The notes: generated by a model not told the origin, from the letters alone. Shown: positions 52,276-62,828, counted from the stretch's first letter. The stretch is 64,000 nt of DNA from Tardiphaga robiniae (GCF_013359755.1 NZ_JABMCJ010000072.1:1-64000); one strand, 5' to 3'. Program-made: numbers and translations.

Positions 52276-53532
52276 CTAGCTCGGGAATTTGCAGACGTTC
52301 TCTTCCGCGGTAGACGCAATCACTTCGAGCGGTTCATCCGGCCCCGGGACGGCCGGGCTCGATGAGAAGATGTCCCACTGGTTCTTGATCTTGTCCGCAG
52401 GCAGCGCCGTCACCGCATACATTTCGTGCATCAGCTGATGATCTGATGCGCGGAAGTAGCCGGGACGCGTCTTCAGCAGATCGAACTTCGCGCCCTTCTC
52501 GAAATGCTCGATGATCTTCGGCGACTCGGCCGATTTCAGCTCGTTGATGCTCTGCGCCACGATCTTCGTGGCGATGTAGTCGCCCCAGGCCTGATTCTCC
52601 GGCGGCTTGTTGTACTTCTTGGTGAAGGCCGCGACGAAGGCCTTGCTGCCGGGCGTGTCCAGCAGATGGTGCCAGACCACAGGCCAGGTGCCGACGAAAT
52701 TGCCCTTGCCAGCAGCCCAGGCCAGAGCCGTGTCGAAGCCGAAACCGCCGACCGGGAAAGTCAGACCGAATTCGGCATATTGCTTGAGGAAGTTGGTGAT
52801 CTGGTTGCCCGCAAGATTGATCACCACGAGATCAGGCTTGGCCTCGCGGATCTTGAGGAGATAGGCAGAAAAGTCCGTGGCGTCGGTGGGCACCAGGTCG
52901 TCGCCCGCGAAATTACCGCCATTGGCCTGCATGAAGCGCTTCGATACGCTTAGCAGGTCATGGCCGAAGGCATAGTCGGCCGTGAGCGAGTACCACTTCT
53001 TGCCCTTCACGAGACCATCGCGCAGAAACGAGCGGCCGACGGTCTTTACATACATCGAGTTCTGCGACTCGACGTGGAACATATAGCGCTGGCAGTCCTT
53101 GCCGCGTAGCGCATCGGAATTTCCGCCGGTGTTGATGAACAGCGTCTTGTTGCGCGTGGCGACCTGCGCGATGGTCAGACACGATGCCGAAGAAATTTCG
53201 CCGATGATACAGGCGACCTTGTCGCGCTCGATCATGCGCTCCGCCTTGGTCGATGCCGTTTGAGGATTGATCGAGTCCTCCTTGAGCAGTTCAACCTTGC
53301 GCCCCATCAGGCCGCCAGCGGCATTGATCTCCTCAACAGCGAGATCGATGGCCATCACACCATATTCGCCGAGCGGGCCGAGAAAGCCGGTACGCGGCGT
53401 GAGATGGCCGATGCGAATGACGTCGGAGGTCTGCGCGCTCAGAACCGATGGCGCAGAGAGGCCGGAAGCAAGTGCGAGACCGCCCGCGGTCTTCAGCAGA
53501 CTGCGGCGCGTGAATTGATTGGTGTTCGACAT
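52276..53532 (-). CDS. livK: LivK-type ABC transporter substrate-binding protein
   Basis: The 418-aa precursor has a Tat-like signal (FTRRSLLKTAGGLALASG) and the type 1 periplasmic-binding fold for branched-chain amino acids and many aromatic acids: LTPRTGFLGPLGEYGVMAIDLAVEEINAAGG, ACIIGEISSASCLTIAQVA and WYSLTADYAFGHDLL. Diverse aromatic-acid binding proteins share this class, so an aromatic or hydroxy-acid ligand is likely. It is the first gene of module D. Confidence 0.92.
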   Translation of the reverse strand: MSNTNQFTRRSLLKTAGGLALASGLSAPSVLSAQTSDVIRIGHLTPRTGFLGPLGEYGVMAIDLAVEEINAAGGLMGRKVELLKEDSINPQTASTKAERMIERDKVACIIGEISSASCLTIAQVATRNKTLFINTGGNSDALRGKDCQRYMFHVESQNSMYVKTVGRSFLRDGLVKGKKWYSLTADYAFGHDLLSVSKRFMQANGGNFAGDDLVPTDATDFSAYLLKIREAKPDLVVINLAGNQITNFLKQYAEFGLTFPVGGFGFDTALAWAAGKGNFVGTWPVVWHHLLDTPGSKAFVAAFTKKYNKPPENQAWGDYIATKIVAQSINELKSAESPKIIEHFEKGAKFDLLKTRPGYFRASDHQLMHEMYAVTALPADKIKNQWDIFSSSPAVPGPDEPLEVIASTAEENVCKFPS

Positions 53533-53630
53533 CAGATTCGTCTCCCTGATACGGCCGCGCGGCGCGGCTGTTTCCCCTCCGGCAGGCGCCGCACTCTTCT
53601 GTTGAGAGGGCTTTGTCCGCTTGCCGTGAT

Positions 53631-53642
53631 CTGTGATCACAG
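53631..53642. promoter_or_regulatory. Palindrome CTGTGATCACAG, candidate GntR operator
   Basis: This perfect 12-bp palindrome lies between the divergent livK and GntR genes, about 72 bases before the preferred GntR start. GntR/FCD regulators bind short palindromes of this size. Confidence 0.6.
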
Positions 53643-53713
53643 TTAGAGTTGCAAAAGACGGGGACTTTGTCGAGTCCCTCCCTGTAATTTCGCGACGATG
53701 CCCGGAGACCGCG

Positions 53714-54412
53714 TTGAACCTGCCGACTGCGCTGACCCTTGTGGAGCCGCTCGACCGCCAGACGCTGGGCGAGCGCGCTTACGCGCAACTGGCGGATTTG
53801 CTCATCTCGGGTAGACTCGCGCCTGGCGAAAAGCTGTCATTGCGTACGGCCGCCGAAGTGCTCGGCGTGTCGATCATGCCGGTGCGCGAAGCGGTGTCCC
53901 GCCTCGTCGCCGACAAGGCGCTGGAAGTCGCGGCAAACCGTGCCGTGCGCGTGCCCGTGATGTCGGCTACGCAGTTTCGCGATCTGACGAAGGTGCGTAT
54001 CGCTATCGAGGGTCATGCCGCAGCAGAGGCAGCGCGACTACGTGGAGACCGCAATCTTGCATCGATCGCGATCGCCGAAGCCGCGATGCGCGCGGAAAGT
54101 GAATTGAAGGCACCCGACCTGCCGCGCGCCGTCGAACTCAACAAGACGTTTCACTTTGCCGTCTACGAGGCCGCGCAGTCGCCGATCCTGGTCGAGATCA
54201 TCCGTGCGCTCTGGCTCAAGGCTGGCCCCGTCATCAATCTCGATCTGCGCGGCAATCCCGATCGCCTCGCCAAGGGTGAAGCCATTCGGTTTCATGCGGA
54301 CGTTCGCAAGGCGATCGAGATCGGTGATGCCGAAGCTGCCAAAGTCGGGATCGCTGCCGATATCACCAGCGCTGCCAATTTCATCCTGTCGCGCGGCGGC
54401 CTCTCCGCCTAG
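53714..54412 (+). CDS. GntR-family regulator (FadR/FCD subfamily)
   Basis: The 232-aa protein has the winged HTH (SGRLAPGEKLSLRTAAEVLGVSIMPVREAV) and an FCD effector domain with metal-binding His in FHFAVYEAAQ and FHADVRKAIEIGD. I start at the TTG at 53714, which has GGAG about 8 bases upstream; the upstream GTG at 53633 falls inside the palindrome and would overlap the operator. It probably controls module D and the downstream SDR. Confidence 0.88.
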   Translation: MNLPTALTLVEPLDRQTLGERAYAQLADLLISGRLAPGEKLSLRTAAEVLGVSIMPVREAVSRLVADKALEVAANRAVRVPVMSATQFRDLTKVRIAIEGHAAAEAARLRGDRNLASIAIAEAAMRAESELKAPDLPRAVELNKTFHFAVYEAAQSPILVEIIRALWLKAGPVINLDLRGNPDRLAKGEAIRFHADVRKAIEIGDAEAAKVGIAADITSAANFILSRGGLSA

Positions 54413-54437
54413 TCCTCACAAAGTCCCCGGAGCCACC

Positions 54438-55214
54438 ATGGATCTCAACATCAAGGGTTTGCGCGTCATCGTTACCGCGGGCGCCAACGGAATTGGCCTC
54501 GCCATCGCCCGCGCCTTTGCCGGCGAAGGCGCACGCGTTCATGTCTGCGATGTGGACCAGGCTGCTCTTGCCGCACTCACAGCGAGTGATCCCACAATCA
54601 CCCAGACACATTGCGACGTTGCTGATCGTCCGTCAGTTCAAAGGCTGTTCGATGAGGCAACAGCCAAACTCGGCGGCCTCGATGTCCTCGTCAACAATGC
54701 CGGCGTCGCAGGCCCGACCGCCAAGGTCGAGGAGATGCATCCCGATGACTGGGATCGTTGCCTGAACATCTGCCTGACCGGCCAGTTCAACTGCACGCGC
54801 CTCGCCGTACCGCTGCTGCGCCAGAGCAGCAACGGCTCCATCGTCAACCTGTCCTCGGCGGCTGGCCGCGTAGGCTTCGCGATGCGCTCGCCCTATGCCG
54901 CAGCGAAATGGGGCGTCATCGGCTTCACGAAATCGCTCTCCATCGAGCTCGGCCCCGACAACATCCGCGTCAACACGATCCTGCCCGGCCTCGTCGCCGG
55001 CGATCGCCAGCGCCGCGTGCTGGAAGCCAAGGCGCAGCAGCGCGGCATTTCCTTTGCGGAGATGGAGAAAACAGCGTTCTCCTATACGTCAATCAAGGAC
55101 TATGTCACACCGGAACAGATCGCCGACCAGATCCTGTTCCTGGCCAGCCCACGCGGACGTACGATCTCGGGCCAGGCTATTTCGATCTGCGGCGACACCC
55201 AAATGCTAGGCTAG
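54438..55214 (+). CDS. Short-chain dehydrogenase/reductase (module D)
   Basis: The 258-aa SDR has the cofactor motif TAGANGIGLAIARAF, NNAG near residue 86, the serine in VNLSSAAG and YAAAKW as the Tyr/Lys pair, with an NVRVNTI-like segment (NIRVNTILPG). It follows the GntR gene by 25 bases and is probably co-transcribed. A beta-hydroxy or polyol substrate feeding the module D pathway is possible. Confidence 0.92.
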   Translation: MDLNIKGLRVIVTAGANGIGLAIARAFAGEGARVHVCDVDQAALAALTASDPTITQTHCDVADRPSVQRLFDEATAKLGGLDVLVNNAGVAGPTAKVEEMHPDDWDRCLNICLTGQFNCTRLAVPLLRQSSNGSIVNLSSAAGRVGFAMRSPYAAAKWGVIGFTKSLSIELGPDNIRVNTILPGLVAGDRQRRVLEAKAQQRGISFAEMEKTAFSYTSIKDYVTPEQIADQILFLASPRGRTISGQAISICGDTQMLG

Positions 55215-55672
55215 CGGTCGATGCTCAAGACTCGAGCAAGCCAACTGACGACACTGCGAAGCAGTCTCTAGCAAGGCGCAAAAGCTGGCCTTTCGTGACA
55301 GCTTGACGTCAGCTTTACATCGATTGCAGACCTTTCGCATCCTGCTAGATCGGGCAAGTAGCTTGCGGAGCCGGCTGCTAATTCACTGTCGCCAAGTACA
55401 AACTGGAATCAAAATAGTCCGCGGCCCGAATCGCCGTTGTGACGCCAGCTTCCGCCACGAAGAAATCACTGACTTGCCGCTGACTTGCTGCAGCCATTTT
55501 GTAACCGTGCCATCGGCATAAAGCCGCATAGTGCTTTTAAGCTTGGCGTGAGCTAAGAGCGATCGCGAGGCGCCAAGAGTTCCCATCCTTTCTTTCAGCG
55601 GACGTCTCTCATCACAACTATCCGTTGATTTGAGAGCAGTTCAGAGACGCGGAGCTGCCGGCGAAAGTTGTT
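55215..55672. other. Gene-poor stretch before the haemagglutinin-type gene
   Basis: About 460 bases of lower coding quality. Short frames on both strands have no strong hits by eye. One minus-strand frame recalls a recombinase end and is listed separately. Confidence 0.5.
55383..55586 (-). pseudogene. Possible remnant of a tyrosine-recombinase C-terminus
   Basis: A 67-codon frame contains SLLAHAKLKSTMRLY, which recalls the LLGHxxxxSTxRYxG box of integrases. The active-site Tyr region after it is not conserved and no N-terminal part is present. If real, it is a decayed fragment. This is weak evidence. Confidence 0.18.
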
Positions 55673-58600
55673 TCACCGACCGTTCCTCCGCTTTCTGTCT
55701 TCGCCGCGCTCACCACCGATGGAGTTCGTCACGTCATCGTTGGGCGATCCGTTGGTGTTGGTTCTCCCGCCAGCATTGCCGGCGACGATTCCGGTTGGAG
55801 CCGGCGAGCTCGGCGGCGCCTGGAAGAGGTTATCGAAGGAGGACTTCGGACTGCCGACAGGGGACGGCGACATCGTATTGGTCGTTGGCGCCGCCGGGTT
55901 GACCACGGCGATCTGACCGGGGCTCGGCGCGAGCGAGACGTTGAACGACTTGATTGTAAAAACTGCCCCGACATAGCTCAGCGCATAGTTGGGCGAAACG
56001 CCGAGCGAGCCTAGCCGAATGGCATAGTCGCCCACCACATCACCCAGCGCGCGCTCCAGCGAGCCGGAGAAGCGGTCGCCGTTGAATAGCGTGCCACCGG
56101 TGAGACGATAGGTCAGCGCCGGATCAAGCTCTGCGAACATCTTGCTCTGGGGATCTGCGGTGACTGTCAGCGGCGCGGCCGTCACGATCCAGACGCCACT
56201 GTTGCGGGCCGAGATCGCATAGTTCGGATTGGTCAGCGTTCCGGCTACGTCGAGCAAATAGGGATTGCCCGCGACGCCGGTCCGGCCGGTGATGCCGAAC
56301 GAATTGACGAGCCCGGTCAGAACCTCAATCCCCTGACCGTTCTGCAAACCGATGGCCGACAAGCCGGGATTGAGCGGCGAACTGCCATAGACCGATGTGC
56401 CGCCATTGGCCGTGACAACAATGGAGGCCGGCGTGACGGTCCAACTGCCCGGATTGAATGCGGAGACCTGATAGTTTGGATTGGCCAGCGTGCCGAGCAC
56501 ACTGAGCGCATATGGCCCATGAGCCACGCCGCTGGTCGCAGTAATGCCGAACGAATTGTGCAGGCCGGTGAGAACATTGACGTCTTCGCCGTTCTGCAGG
56601 CCGGCGGCCGACAGGCCCGGATTGGCCAGTGCGCTGCCATAGACCGACGTGCCACCGTTGGCGGTGACGACGATGGAGGCCGGCGTGACGGTCCAGCTCG
56701 CATCATTGCGCGCCGTTACGCGATAATTCGCATTGGACAGTGCCCCCGCCACGCTGAGCGCATATGGGCCGCCGGCGACGCCGGTGGTGGAGGTGATACC
56801 GAACGAATTGGCGAGGCCGGTCAGGACATCGACATTCTGGCCGTTCTTCAGGCCTTGCGCTGTAAAGCCGGGATTGGACGGCGACTGGCCGTAGACGGAG
56901 CTGCCACCATTCGCCGACACGATGATGTCCGCCGCCGCGACCGACAGCGAACCGCCGACATAGCTGATGGTGTAATTGCCGAGGCCATTGCCGAGTGCAT
57001 TGCTGGCCGTGATCCCGTAAGGCGCGCCGGTCACATTCGCCAGTGCGTCCGCGCCGAGGCTCGCCAGTGTCACACCCGTCACACGGTCGGTGCCATAGAG
57101 CGTGCCGCCGACACTGTAACCGGTGCTGCCGAGGGCGAGCGTATCGCCATAGGTCTTGGACTGGTCGTTCGCCGTGATGGTCAGCGCTGCCTTGGTGACA
57201 CTGCCAATATTGCGGCTGTTCGTGACGACCAGCGTGTAATTGCCGGCCGCGCTGCCGGTGAGGCCGCCGGAACCGAGATTGAACGAGACGGTCTTGCCGC
57301 TTCCAGCATTGGCATTGTCATAGGCGCCCGAGGTCGGCAGGTTCGTCACCGACAGCAGGCCGGAATCGCCCACCACCACATTGCTCAGCGTGAAATTGTT
57401 GGTGCCGAGCGCGGCGGTGTTGGTGCCGTCATACTGCTTCTCCACCGTGCCGGTGAGCGACAGCGTCACGGTGCGCTTGGCGATGCTGTAATCGTTCCCG
57501 ACGAAACTCACCCGATAGTTCGAGGATGCGGCGAGCGAGCCCTGATTGATGGCATAGTTGCCGGCATTCTCGCCCGCGGCGCGGCCGATCGTGCCGGTGA
57601 GACTGTCGCCATTCACCAACGATCCACTGGTCACCTGCCAGGTGAGGGCGGAACCTGTGTCGCCATAGGTCTTGCCCTGACCGGCATCGGCCGCCACCGT
57701 GATCGCACGCTGCGTCACCGTCAGTTGCCCGCTCGGCAGATTGACGATGCGATAGGTCGATCCGTCATTGCTGACGGGCTGGAGCTGGGTAGGACGGTTG
57801 GTCACATACGGCGTCATGCGCAGCCACGCCACGCCATCGCCAATAGTCACGCCCATCGGAACCAGGAAGAAGTCCGACGTACCGGTGAGAACGATCGCAC
57901 CATTGCCGTTGACCGTGGCGGATACGCCGTTCTGCGAGGTGAACTGATTGATGCGATCCGCGATCTGCTGCGCGGTCGAATTCCGATCCCACAGGATGTC
58001 GTTCCCGTTGTTGATCCGCATGCCGAGATATTGCGGTCCAAACCCGCCCTGGCTCGGGGCACCAGCGCCGACAGCCTGCGGCGGCAGGACGGTCATCCCC
58101 GCCGTCACGGCATAGGTACCGACGCCCGACGACTGATTGGCGGTGGTGCTCAGGGCAAGCGGAATCTTGTTCGGCGTATCATAGTTTTTGAGGCCGTAGA
58201 TCATCGCCGCCAGCGTCGTATTGGCATCGCCATACATACGCGTGGCGTTCGACGTCTCGACGACGGCGACGTGATTTGCCCAGTAGAATTCCGGATAGCG
58301 CGCGACGCCATCCGACTGGCCCGCGCTGTTCGACGGAATCCAGACATTGCGATAGTCCCAACCGGCATAGACGGTGCGGAACGTGTTGAGGTCCTGCATT
58401 TGTGCCGTGGTGAGACCGGTGCCGACGACGGTCAGGCCGCGATTGGGATCGAGCGAAGACGGATTCGAAACGCTGGAATCGTAGTACGAATTCGTGACTG
58501 TTCCTGTCCGCCCGTTATCACTGACATTACGCCCGACGAGCGAACCGACAAAGTGAATCCCATAGTTCCAGGCCCGATCGAGTCGCCCGGTCGTATAGGA

Positions 58601-61600
58601 ATTGATGATGGTGCCCGCACCGTCATTGGTCGCATTGGTGCCGACGAGACCGCCGATCGTGCCGTTGCCACGCACCAAGCCCGTCGCATAGGAATTGACG
58701 ATCCGACCGGAGCCACCGTTCTCATTCACGTTGACGCCCGCGAGGCCGCCCGCCTGGCCGACGAAGGTGACCCAATCGGACTGCTGGCCGACGGCCTCGA
58801 CCGCCACGGTGCTGTAGGACTCTTCGATCGTACCGCGATTGTAGCCAACCAGGCCGCCCGCTGCGTAGTTCGAGTAAACCCCGCTCGCGTCGTCGCTGCG
58901 GGACGCCCATGAGCGGAAGATCGTGCCATCGCTCAGGCCTGCGATCGAGCCGGCCGATCCCCAGTCGGCTATGATCCTGCTGTCGACGACGCCGAGATTT
59001 TTCACCAAGCTGCCAGATGCCAGATAGGCAAACACGCCCGCATGATTGCCGTCAGTCATGTTCACAAAGAGATTTTTGATCGTGTGACCCTGGCCGTCGA
59101 ATGTTCCGGTGAACGAGGATGGCGTTTTCACGTAGTCGGCGTACTGGGCCGACTGCGAATAACCTGTCTCACCGAGCGTATAGATGGTCGTGTAGATCTC
59201 GAGCACTCCGTTGTTCCAGACCTGATACGAATCGGAAGGTCGATTCTCGCCAAATTGCAGGCGCGTGAAGACCTTCGTCGTGTATCCGGCGTAGCTGATC
59301 GGCGAGATCGGCGAGAAGGCGTTGTTATTCCACATCCCGCTGGATAGCTCTGCCGACGCGTTGATGTCGCGCGCGAGCTTGTAGCTGGCCGCACCGTTCA
59401 TATTCACCAGTTGCAACTGGTGCAGGTTCTGGATGTTGGTCGAATATTCGGCCTTCAGGAACGGTCGCGTATAGCCATCCACCATGTACCAGTGATCGTG
59501 GAAATTCCCCATGCTCCATTGATTGCCGGGATTGGGATCGTTGAAGAAGTTATACGAACTCATCGCGTACGGATTATTGCCCGAATTCGTGTTCAGTGAC
59601 GCGATGAACTGGACCTGCTCCGACGACCAGCCGCCCGGCATGTCATTATATGACCAGCCGAAGGCGCGGCCGGTGCCGCTCACTGCCTGATCCCAATAGA
59701 CGTGCCAGACGCGCGCCGACATGCCGGTCTGCGAATTGAAGCTCTCCATCGTATCGTAGTCGCGGAAGTCGTTCTTGCCGACGATGCCGCCGACGCCGGT
59801 GCCCGACAGAGCGCCCGCCGCATAGGAATCTTCGACCACCCCCCAGCCCGTGACGCTCCACTGGTTCTCGCCGACCAGACCGCCGGTCCAGCTCGTGCCG
59901 CTCACGCTGGCGAGCGAATAGGTCCAGCGGACCGTTGCATGCTCGCCGTTCACACCGACGATTCCGCCGACCGTGCCGCCAGTCACCCAGCCCGACGTCC
60001 AGGAATCCTGGATGGTCCCGTAATTGTAGCCGGCGATGCCGCCGGCCACATAGCCGCGGATGGCGCCGGTCGAATAGGAGCCGCCATTGATGGTGCCGTT
60101 GTTGCGGGCAACCAGACCGCCCGCGCCCAGCGAACTGGCGATATTGGTAACGCTCGCCGTCGAATAGACATTGGTGAGCGTGCCATTGTTTTGTGCGGCG
60201 ATCGAACCGACATAGCTGCCATTGCCGCTGAACGAGCCGCCGATGATGCCGACATTCCGGATCGTGCCGCTATTCAGGTAGAACACGCCGACATCGCCGC
60301 CGCCGACCTGCCCTTCGCCGCGGCGCTGATACATGTTCAGGATTGCGTAGCCGCGGCCGTCCAGGGTGCCGGTGAAGGCCTGGTTCGAATTATTGACATT
60401 GGTGCCAATGGGATCGAAGCCACGGCAGATGCCGCTCAGGCAGGTCCAAGTCGAGGTCGCGCTGGCATCGATGTCGCGGCCGAGTGCGTAAGTGCCGCCA
60501 AGATTGGTTTCGATAGCCTTGAGCTGGTTGACGTCGTTGACCAGCATATAGGCCCTGACGGTCGCGCCGTAGCCGCTCTGCGTCACGCTGGAATAGTCGA
60601 TCGTGTTGGCGTAGCTGCCAGTCGCCGCATAGGGATTGTACAGGATCTCCACGGCGGTGTTGGTATTCACCCGGGCATTGGCCGAGAAATTGACGAGGCC
60701 ATTGTCGGAGCGGAGCGTCACCGACGAAAGCGGGCTCCCGAGGTCATAGATATGTCCGTTGATCTGGATGTTGCCGGCTGCTCGGAGACTGGCCGTGCCA
60801 TACGACCCCAATCCGCCCGCCGTGATCGCCCCGCCCGAAACCACCGACAGGTTTCCGCCGCTCAGGTGTCCCGCGCCGGAAATGTCGCCCGAGGTGACGA
60901 TGGATAGTGATCCCCTGGCGGAAATCCCGCTCAGGTTCGAGAGCGAGCCGCCGACGATCAGAGACACGTCGCGTCCGTCGACCCGGCCAACCGCCAGATT
61001 GCCGTTATTCGTGAAGGCCAGCGCGCCGGGATTGATGACGTTGTCGTCGCGATCCGGATCGACGCTCGAATAGTCGGTCCACATGTTGGCGACCCGGTTG
61101 CCAGTACTGGTCAGCGACACTGACGAGAAGTTCAGGGGCAAGATCAGATTGGTCACCAGGATCGGCGCTGTCTGCGTGATGTTGCCCGGCGCCGTGAGCC
61201 ACAGTGTCCCGCCATTGCTGCCGGAGAGGGTGCCGTTGATCTGGATGTCGCGATAGGCGTTGAGATACAGCGTATTGGCTGACGTCCAGGAGATCGGCGC
61301 ATTGATGATGATATCGCCGGCGCCCTGCGACTGGTTGCCCGGCCCGCTGGCTGAGGACGCCGTGGTGATCAGCGTGACATTGGCCGAGCCGAGATTGGCG
61401 CCGATGGTCGCCGCCGCTGCGGAATCTATGGTCAGAGTAACCGGATCGAGCAGCCAGTCACCAGTGCGGCCCTTCGGGCTGGACGCATCGACGCGGATGC
61501 CCGCGAAATCGAGCTGCTTGCCCGAGGTCTCGATGAGGCCGCCGTCGCCGCCATTGACACCGCCGCGCGCCGACAGCGTGCCGCGCACGCTGGTCAGGCC

Positions 61601-62761
61601 GTCCGACCACAGCACGATCTTGCCGCCCTTGCCGCTGTCCAGCGCATCAGCGCGGATCACCGTCGCAGAATCCGCCGTGACCTTGACGGCATGCTGGAAA
61701 TCGCCACGACCATAGGCATCGCCACCGATGCGAACACTGCCGCCGCCCGCCGCACCCGACGCATCAATGCGCGCGCCGGCCAGCGCAATCTCGGCGCCGC
61801 TGATGTCGATTTCGCCGCCTTTCTTGGCGGCAACCTGATTGCGCGACTTGCCGGTTGCCGTGACACGACCGGACACGTTGACGCGCCCACCCTCACCGCC
61901 GCCGAGCACAATGCGCCCGGCGCGGGTGCCGACGGAATTGGCACGGATCGTACCGGGCACATTGACCGCGTCGCGCAGGATATTGTTCGCAGTAGCGGCG
62001 CTGAGGAACACCTGACCGCCATCGGCACGGATCTTCCCGCTATTGGTCACCAACGCCTTGCCGGTGCCATCGACGAGATTGCCAAGCTGATTGGAAGGCA
62101 CGGCCACCGACAGGAAGCCGTCGCCGGAGAGATCGAGCGTGATCATCTCACCGGAGCCAAGGCCGACCTTGCCGAGCCGCGCCGAAATGACGCCGTCATT
62201 GGCGACGCGGCCACCGAGCAACGCAGCGAAGCCGCCGTCGGACACGTTGATGCGGCCGGCATTGGTGACGACAGCCGAGGAGCCGTTGCCGGTGAACTTG
62301 TATTTGCCCGACAGGAAGTCCTCATTCCTGATGTCGAGGGTCGAGGCCGCGAAAGAGCCGGCATTGACGACACCCGTATTTGTGATCGCGATACCGTTCG
62401 GATTGACCAGCAGCACTGTGCCGGGCGCGTTGATCGTGCCGGCGATGCTGGAGGGCGTGCTACCGGTAACGCGGTTGAGGGTGGCAGCCGCCGCGCTCGG
62501 CTGGTTGAAGTTGACGGTGCCGCCGGCGCCGATCGAGAACGAATTCCAGTTGATGATGGCGCTGTTCGAGGACTGATTGACGTTCAGCGTGCCGTTCGAC
62601 GGTGCGGCGATGCTCGCGGCACCATGGGTCACGGTGCCACCGCCCGGCAGCGTCTGCGCCAGTGCGATACTGCCGCTGAACACCACGCAGCCGAACACCA
62701 GCGGTGCAAAGGCCGCCCTCACACTGCCGCGGATCGGCGTCACGTCGTATGTCTGTGCCAT
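55673..62761 (-). CDS. Large filamentous-haemagglutinin-type exoprotein (TpsA-like)
   Basis: The 2362-aa product has a signal peptide (cleavage near residue 36), a two-partner-secretion (TPS) haemagglutination domain at about 36-300 with VNPNGIAI at 119-126, long stretches of beta-helix-type repeats, GLUG-like motifs (GGLVGENQW, GGLVGTNAT) in the middle, and C-terminal MBG/YDG-type repeats. The tail after about residue 2285 is Pro/Ser/Asn-rich and ends in a basic segment. There is no autotransporter barrel, so export should need an outer-membrane TpsB partner. An adhesin or biofilm role is the family expectation. It is co-directional with the exported protein gene at 62829-63545. Confidence 0.92.
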   Translation of the reverse strand: MAQTYDVTPIRGSVRAAFAPLVFGCVVFSGSIALAQTLPGGGTVTHGAASIAAPSNGTLNVNQSSNSAIINWNSFSIGAGGTVNFNQPSAAAATLNRVTGSTPSSIAGTINAPGTVLLVNPNGIAITNTGVVNAGSFAASTLDIRNEDFLSGKYKFTGNGSSAVVTNAGRINVSDGGFAALLGGRVANDGVISARLGKVGLGSGEMITLDLSGDGFLSVAVPSNQLGNLVDGTGKALVTNSGKIRADGGQVFLSAATANNILRDAVNVPGTIRANSVGTRAGRIVLGGGEGGRVNVSGRVTATGKSRNQVAAKKGGEIDISGAEIALAGARIDASGAAGGGSVRIGGDAYGRGDFQHAVKVTADSATVIRADALDSGKGGKIVLWSDGLTSVRGTLSARGGVNGGDGGLIETSGKQLDFAGIRVDASSPKGRTGDWLLDPVTLTIDSAAAATIGANLGSANVTLITTASSASGPGNQSQGAGDIIINAPISWTSANTLYLNAYRDIQINGTLSGSNGGTLWLTAPGNITQTAPILVTNLILPLNFSSVSLTSTGNRVANMWTDYSSVDPDRDDNVINPGALAFTNNGNLAVGRVDGRDVSLIVGGSLSNLSGISARGSLSIVTSGDISGAGHLSGGNLSVVSGGAITAGGLGSYGTASLRAAGNIQINGHIYDLGSPLSSVTLRSDNGLVNFSANARVNTNTAVEILYNPYAATGSYANTIDYSSVTQSGYGATVRAYMLVNDVNQLKAIETNLGGTYALGRDIDASATSTWTCLSGICRGFDPIGTNVNNSNQAFTGTLDGRGYAILNMYQRRGEGQVGGGDVGVFYLNSGTIRNVGIIGGSFSGNGSYVGSIAAQNNGTLTNVYSTASVTNIASSLGAGGLVARNNGTINGGSYSTGAIRGYVAGGIAGYNYGTIQDSWTSGWVTGGTVGGIVGVNGEHATVRWTYSLASVSGTSWTGGLVGENQWSVTGWGVVEDSYAAGALSGTGVGGIVGKNDFRDYDTMESFNSQTGMSARVWHVYWDQAVSGTGRAFGWSYNDMPGGWSSEQVQFIASLNTNSGNNPYAMSSYNFFNDPNPGNQWSMGNFHDHWYMVDGYTRPFLKAEYSTNIQNLHQLQLVNMNGAASYKLARDINASAELSSGMWNNNAFSPISPISYAGYTTKVFTRLQFGENRPSDSYQVWNNGVLEIYTTIYTLGETGYSQSAQYADYVKTPSSFTGTFDGQGHTIKNLFVNMTDGNHAGVFAYLASGSLVKNLGVVDSRIIADWGSAGSIAGLSDGTIFRSWASRSDDASGVYSNYAAGGLVGYNRGTIEESYSTVAVEAVGQQSDWVTFVGQAGGLAGVNVNENGGSGRIVNSYATGLVRGNGTIGGLVGTNATNDGAGTIINSYTTGRLDRAWNYGIHFVGSLVGRNVSDNGRTGTVTNSYYDSSVSNPSSLDPNRGLTVVGTGLTTAQMQDLNTFRTVYAGWDYRNVWIPSNSAGQSDGVARYPEFYWANHVAVVETSNATRMYGDANTTLAAMIYGLKNYDTPNKIPLALSTTANQSSGVGTYAVTAGMTVLPPQAVGAGAPSQGGFGPQYLGMRINNGNDILWDRNSTAQQIADRINQFTSQNGVSATVNGNGAIVLTGTSDFFLVPMGVTIGDGVAWLRMTPYVTNRPTQLQPVSNDGSTYRIVNLPSGQLTVTQRAITVAADAGQGKTYGDTGSALTWQVTSGSLVNGDSLTGTIGRAAGENAGNYAINQGSLAASSNYRVSFVGNDYSIAKRTVTLSLTGTVEKQYDGTNTAALGTNNFTLSNVVVGDSGLLSVTNLPTSGAYDNANAGSGKTVSFNLGSGGLTGSAAGNYTLVVTNSRNIGSVTKAALTITANDQSKTYGDTLALGSTGYSVGGTLYGTDRVTGVTLASLGADALANVTGAPYGITASNALGNGLGNYTISYVGGSLSVAAADIIVSANGGSSVYGQSPSNPGFTAQGLKNGQNVDVLTGLANSFGITSTTGVAGGPYALSVAGALSNANYRVTARNDASWTVTPASIVVTANGGTSVYGSALANPGLSAAGLQNGEDVNVLTGLHNSFGITATSGVAHGPYALSVLGTLANPNYQVSAFNPGSWTVTPASIVVTANGGTSVYGSSPLNPGLSAIGLQNGQGIEVLTGLVNSFGITGRTGVAGNPYLLDVAGTLTNPNYAISARNSGVWIVTAAPLTVTADPQSKMFAELDPALTYRLTGGTLFNGDRFSGSLERALGDVVGDYAIRLGSLGVSPNYALSYVGAVFTIKSFNVSLAPSPGQIAVVNPAAPTTNTMSPSPVGSPKSSFDNLFQAPPSSPAPTGIVAGNAGGRTNTNGSPNDDVTNSIGGERGEDRKRRNGR
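56177..56932 (-). repeat. Three tandem 252-bp repeats in the haemagglutinin-type gene
   Basis: Units 56932-56681, 56680-56429 and 56428-56177 each encode 84 residues that begin A-[DS]-I-[IV]-V and include ANGG[TS]SVYG and NSFGIT, covering residues 1944-2195 of the protein. The second and third units are the closest to each other. Confidence 0.85.
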
Positions 62762-62828
62762 GCTCAGTTCCTGTCACCTGCACGGGCGCCGTTGACCGGC
62801 GTTCCCGAAATTATCTTGTCGGTCCGCT

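Noticed and set aside
56519-58912. A 797-codon open frame on the plus strand inside the haemagglutinin-type gene
   Set aside because: It is antisense to a clear coding gene; its protein is Arg/Gly/Ala-rich with no domain, as expected from the complement of high-GC codon usage.
59702-60907. 401-codon plus-strand frame in the same gene, and a 399-codon one at 61691-62890
   Set aside because: Same reason: shadow frames of the minus-strand exoprotein with biased composition and no motifs.
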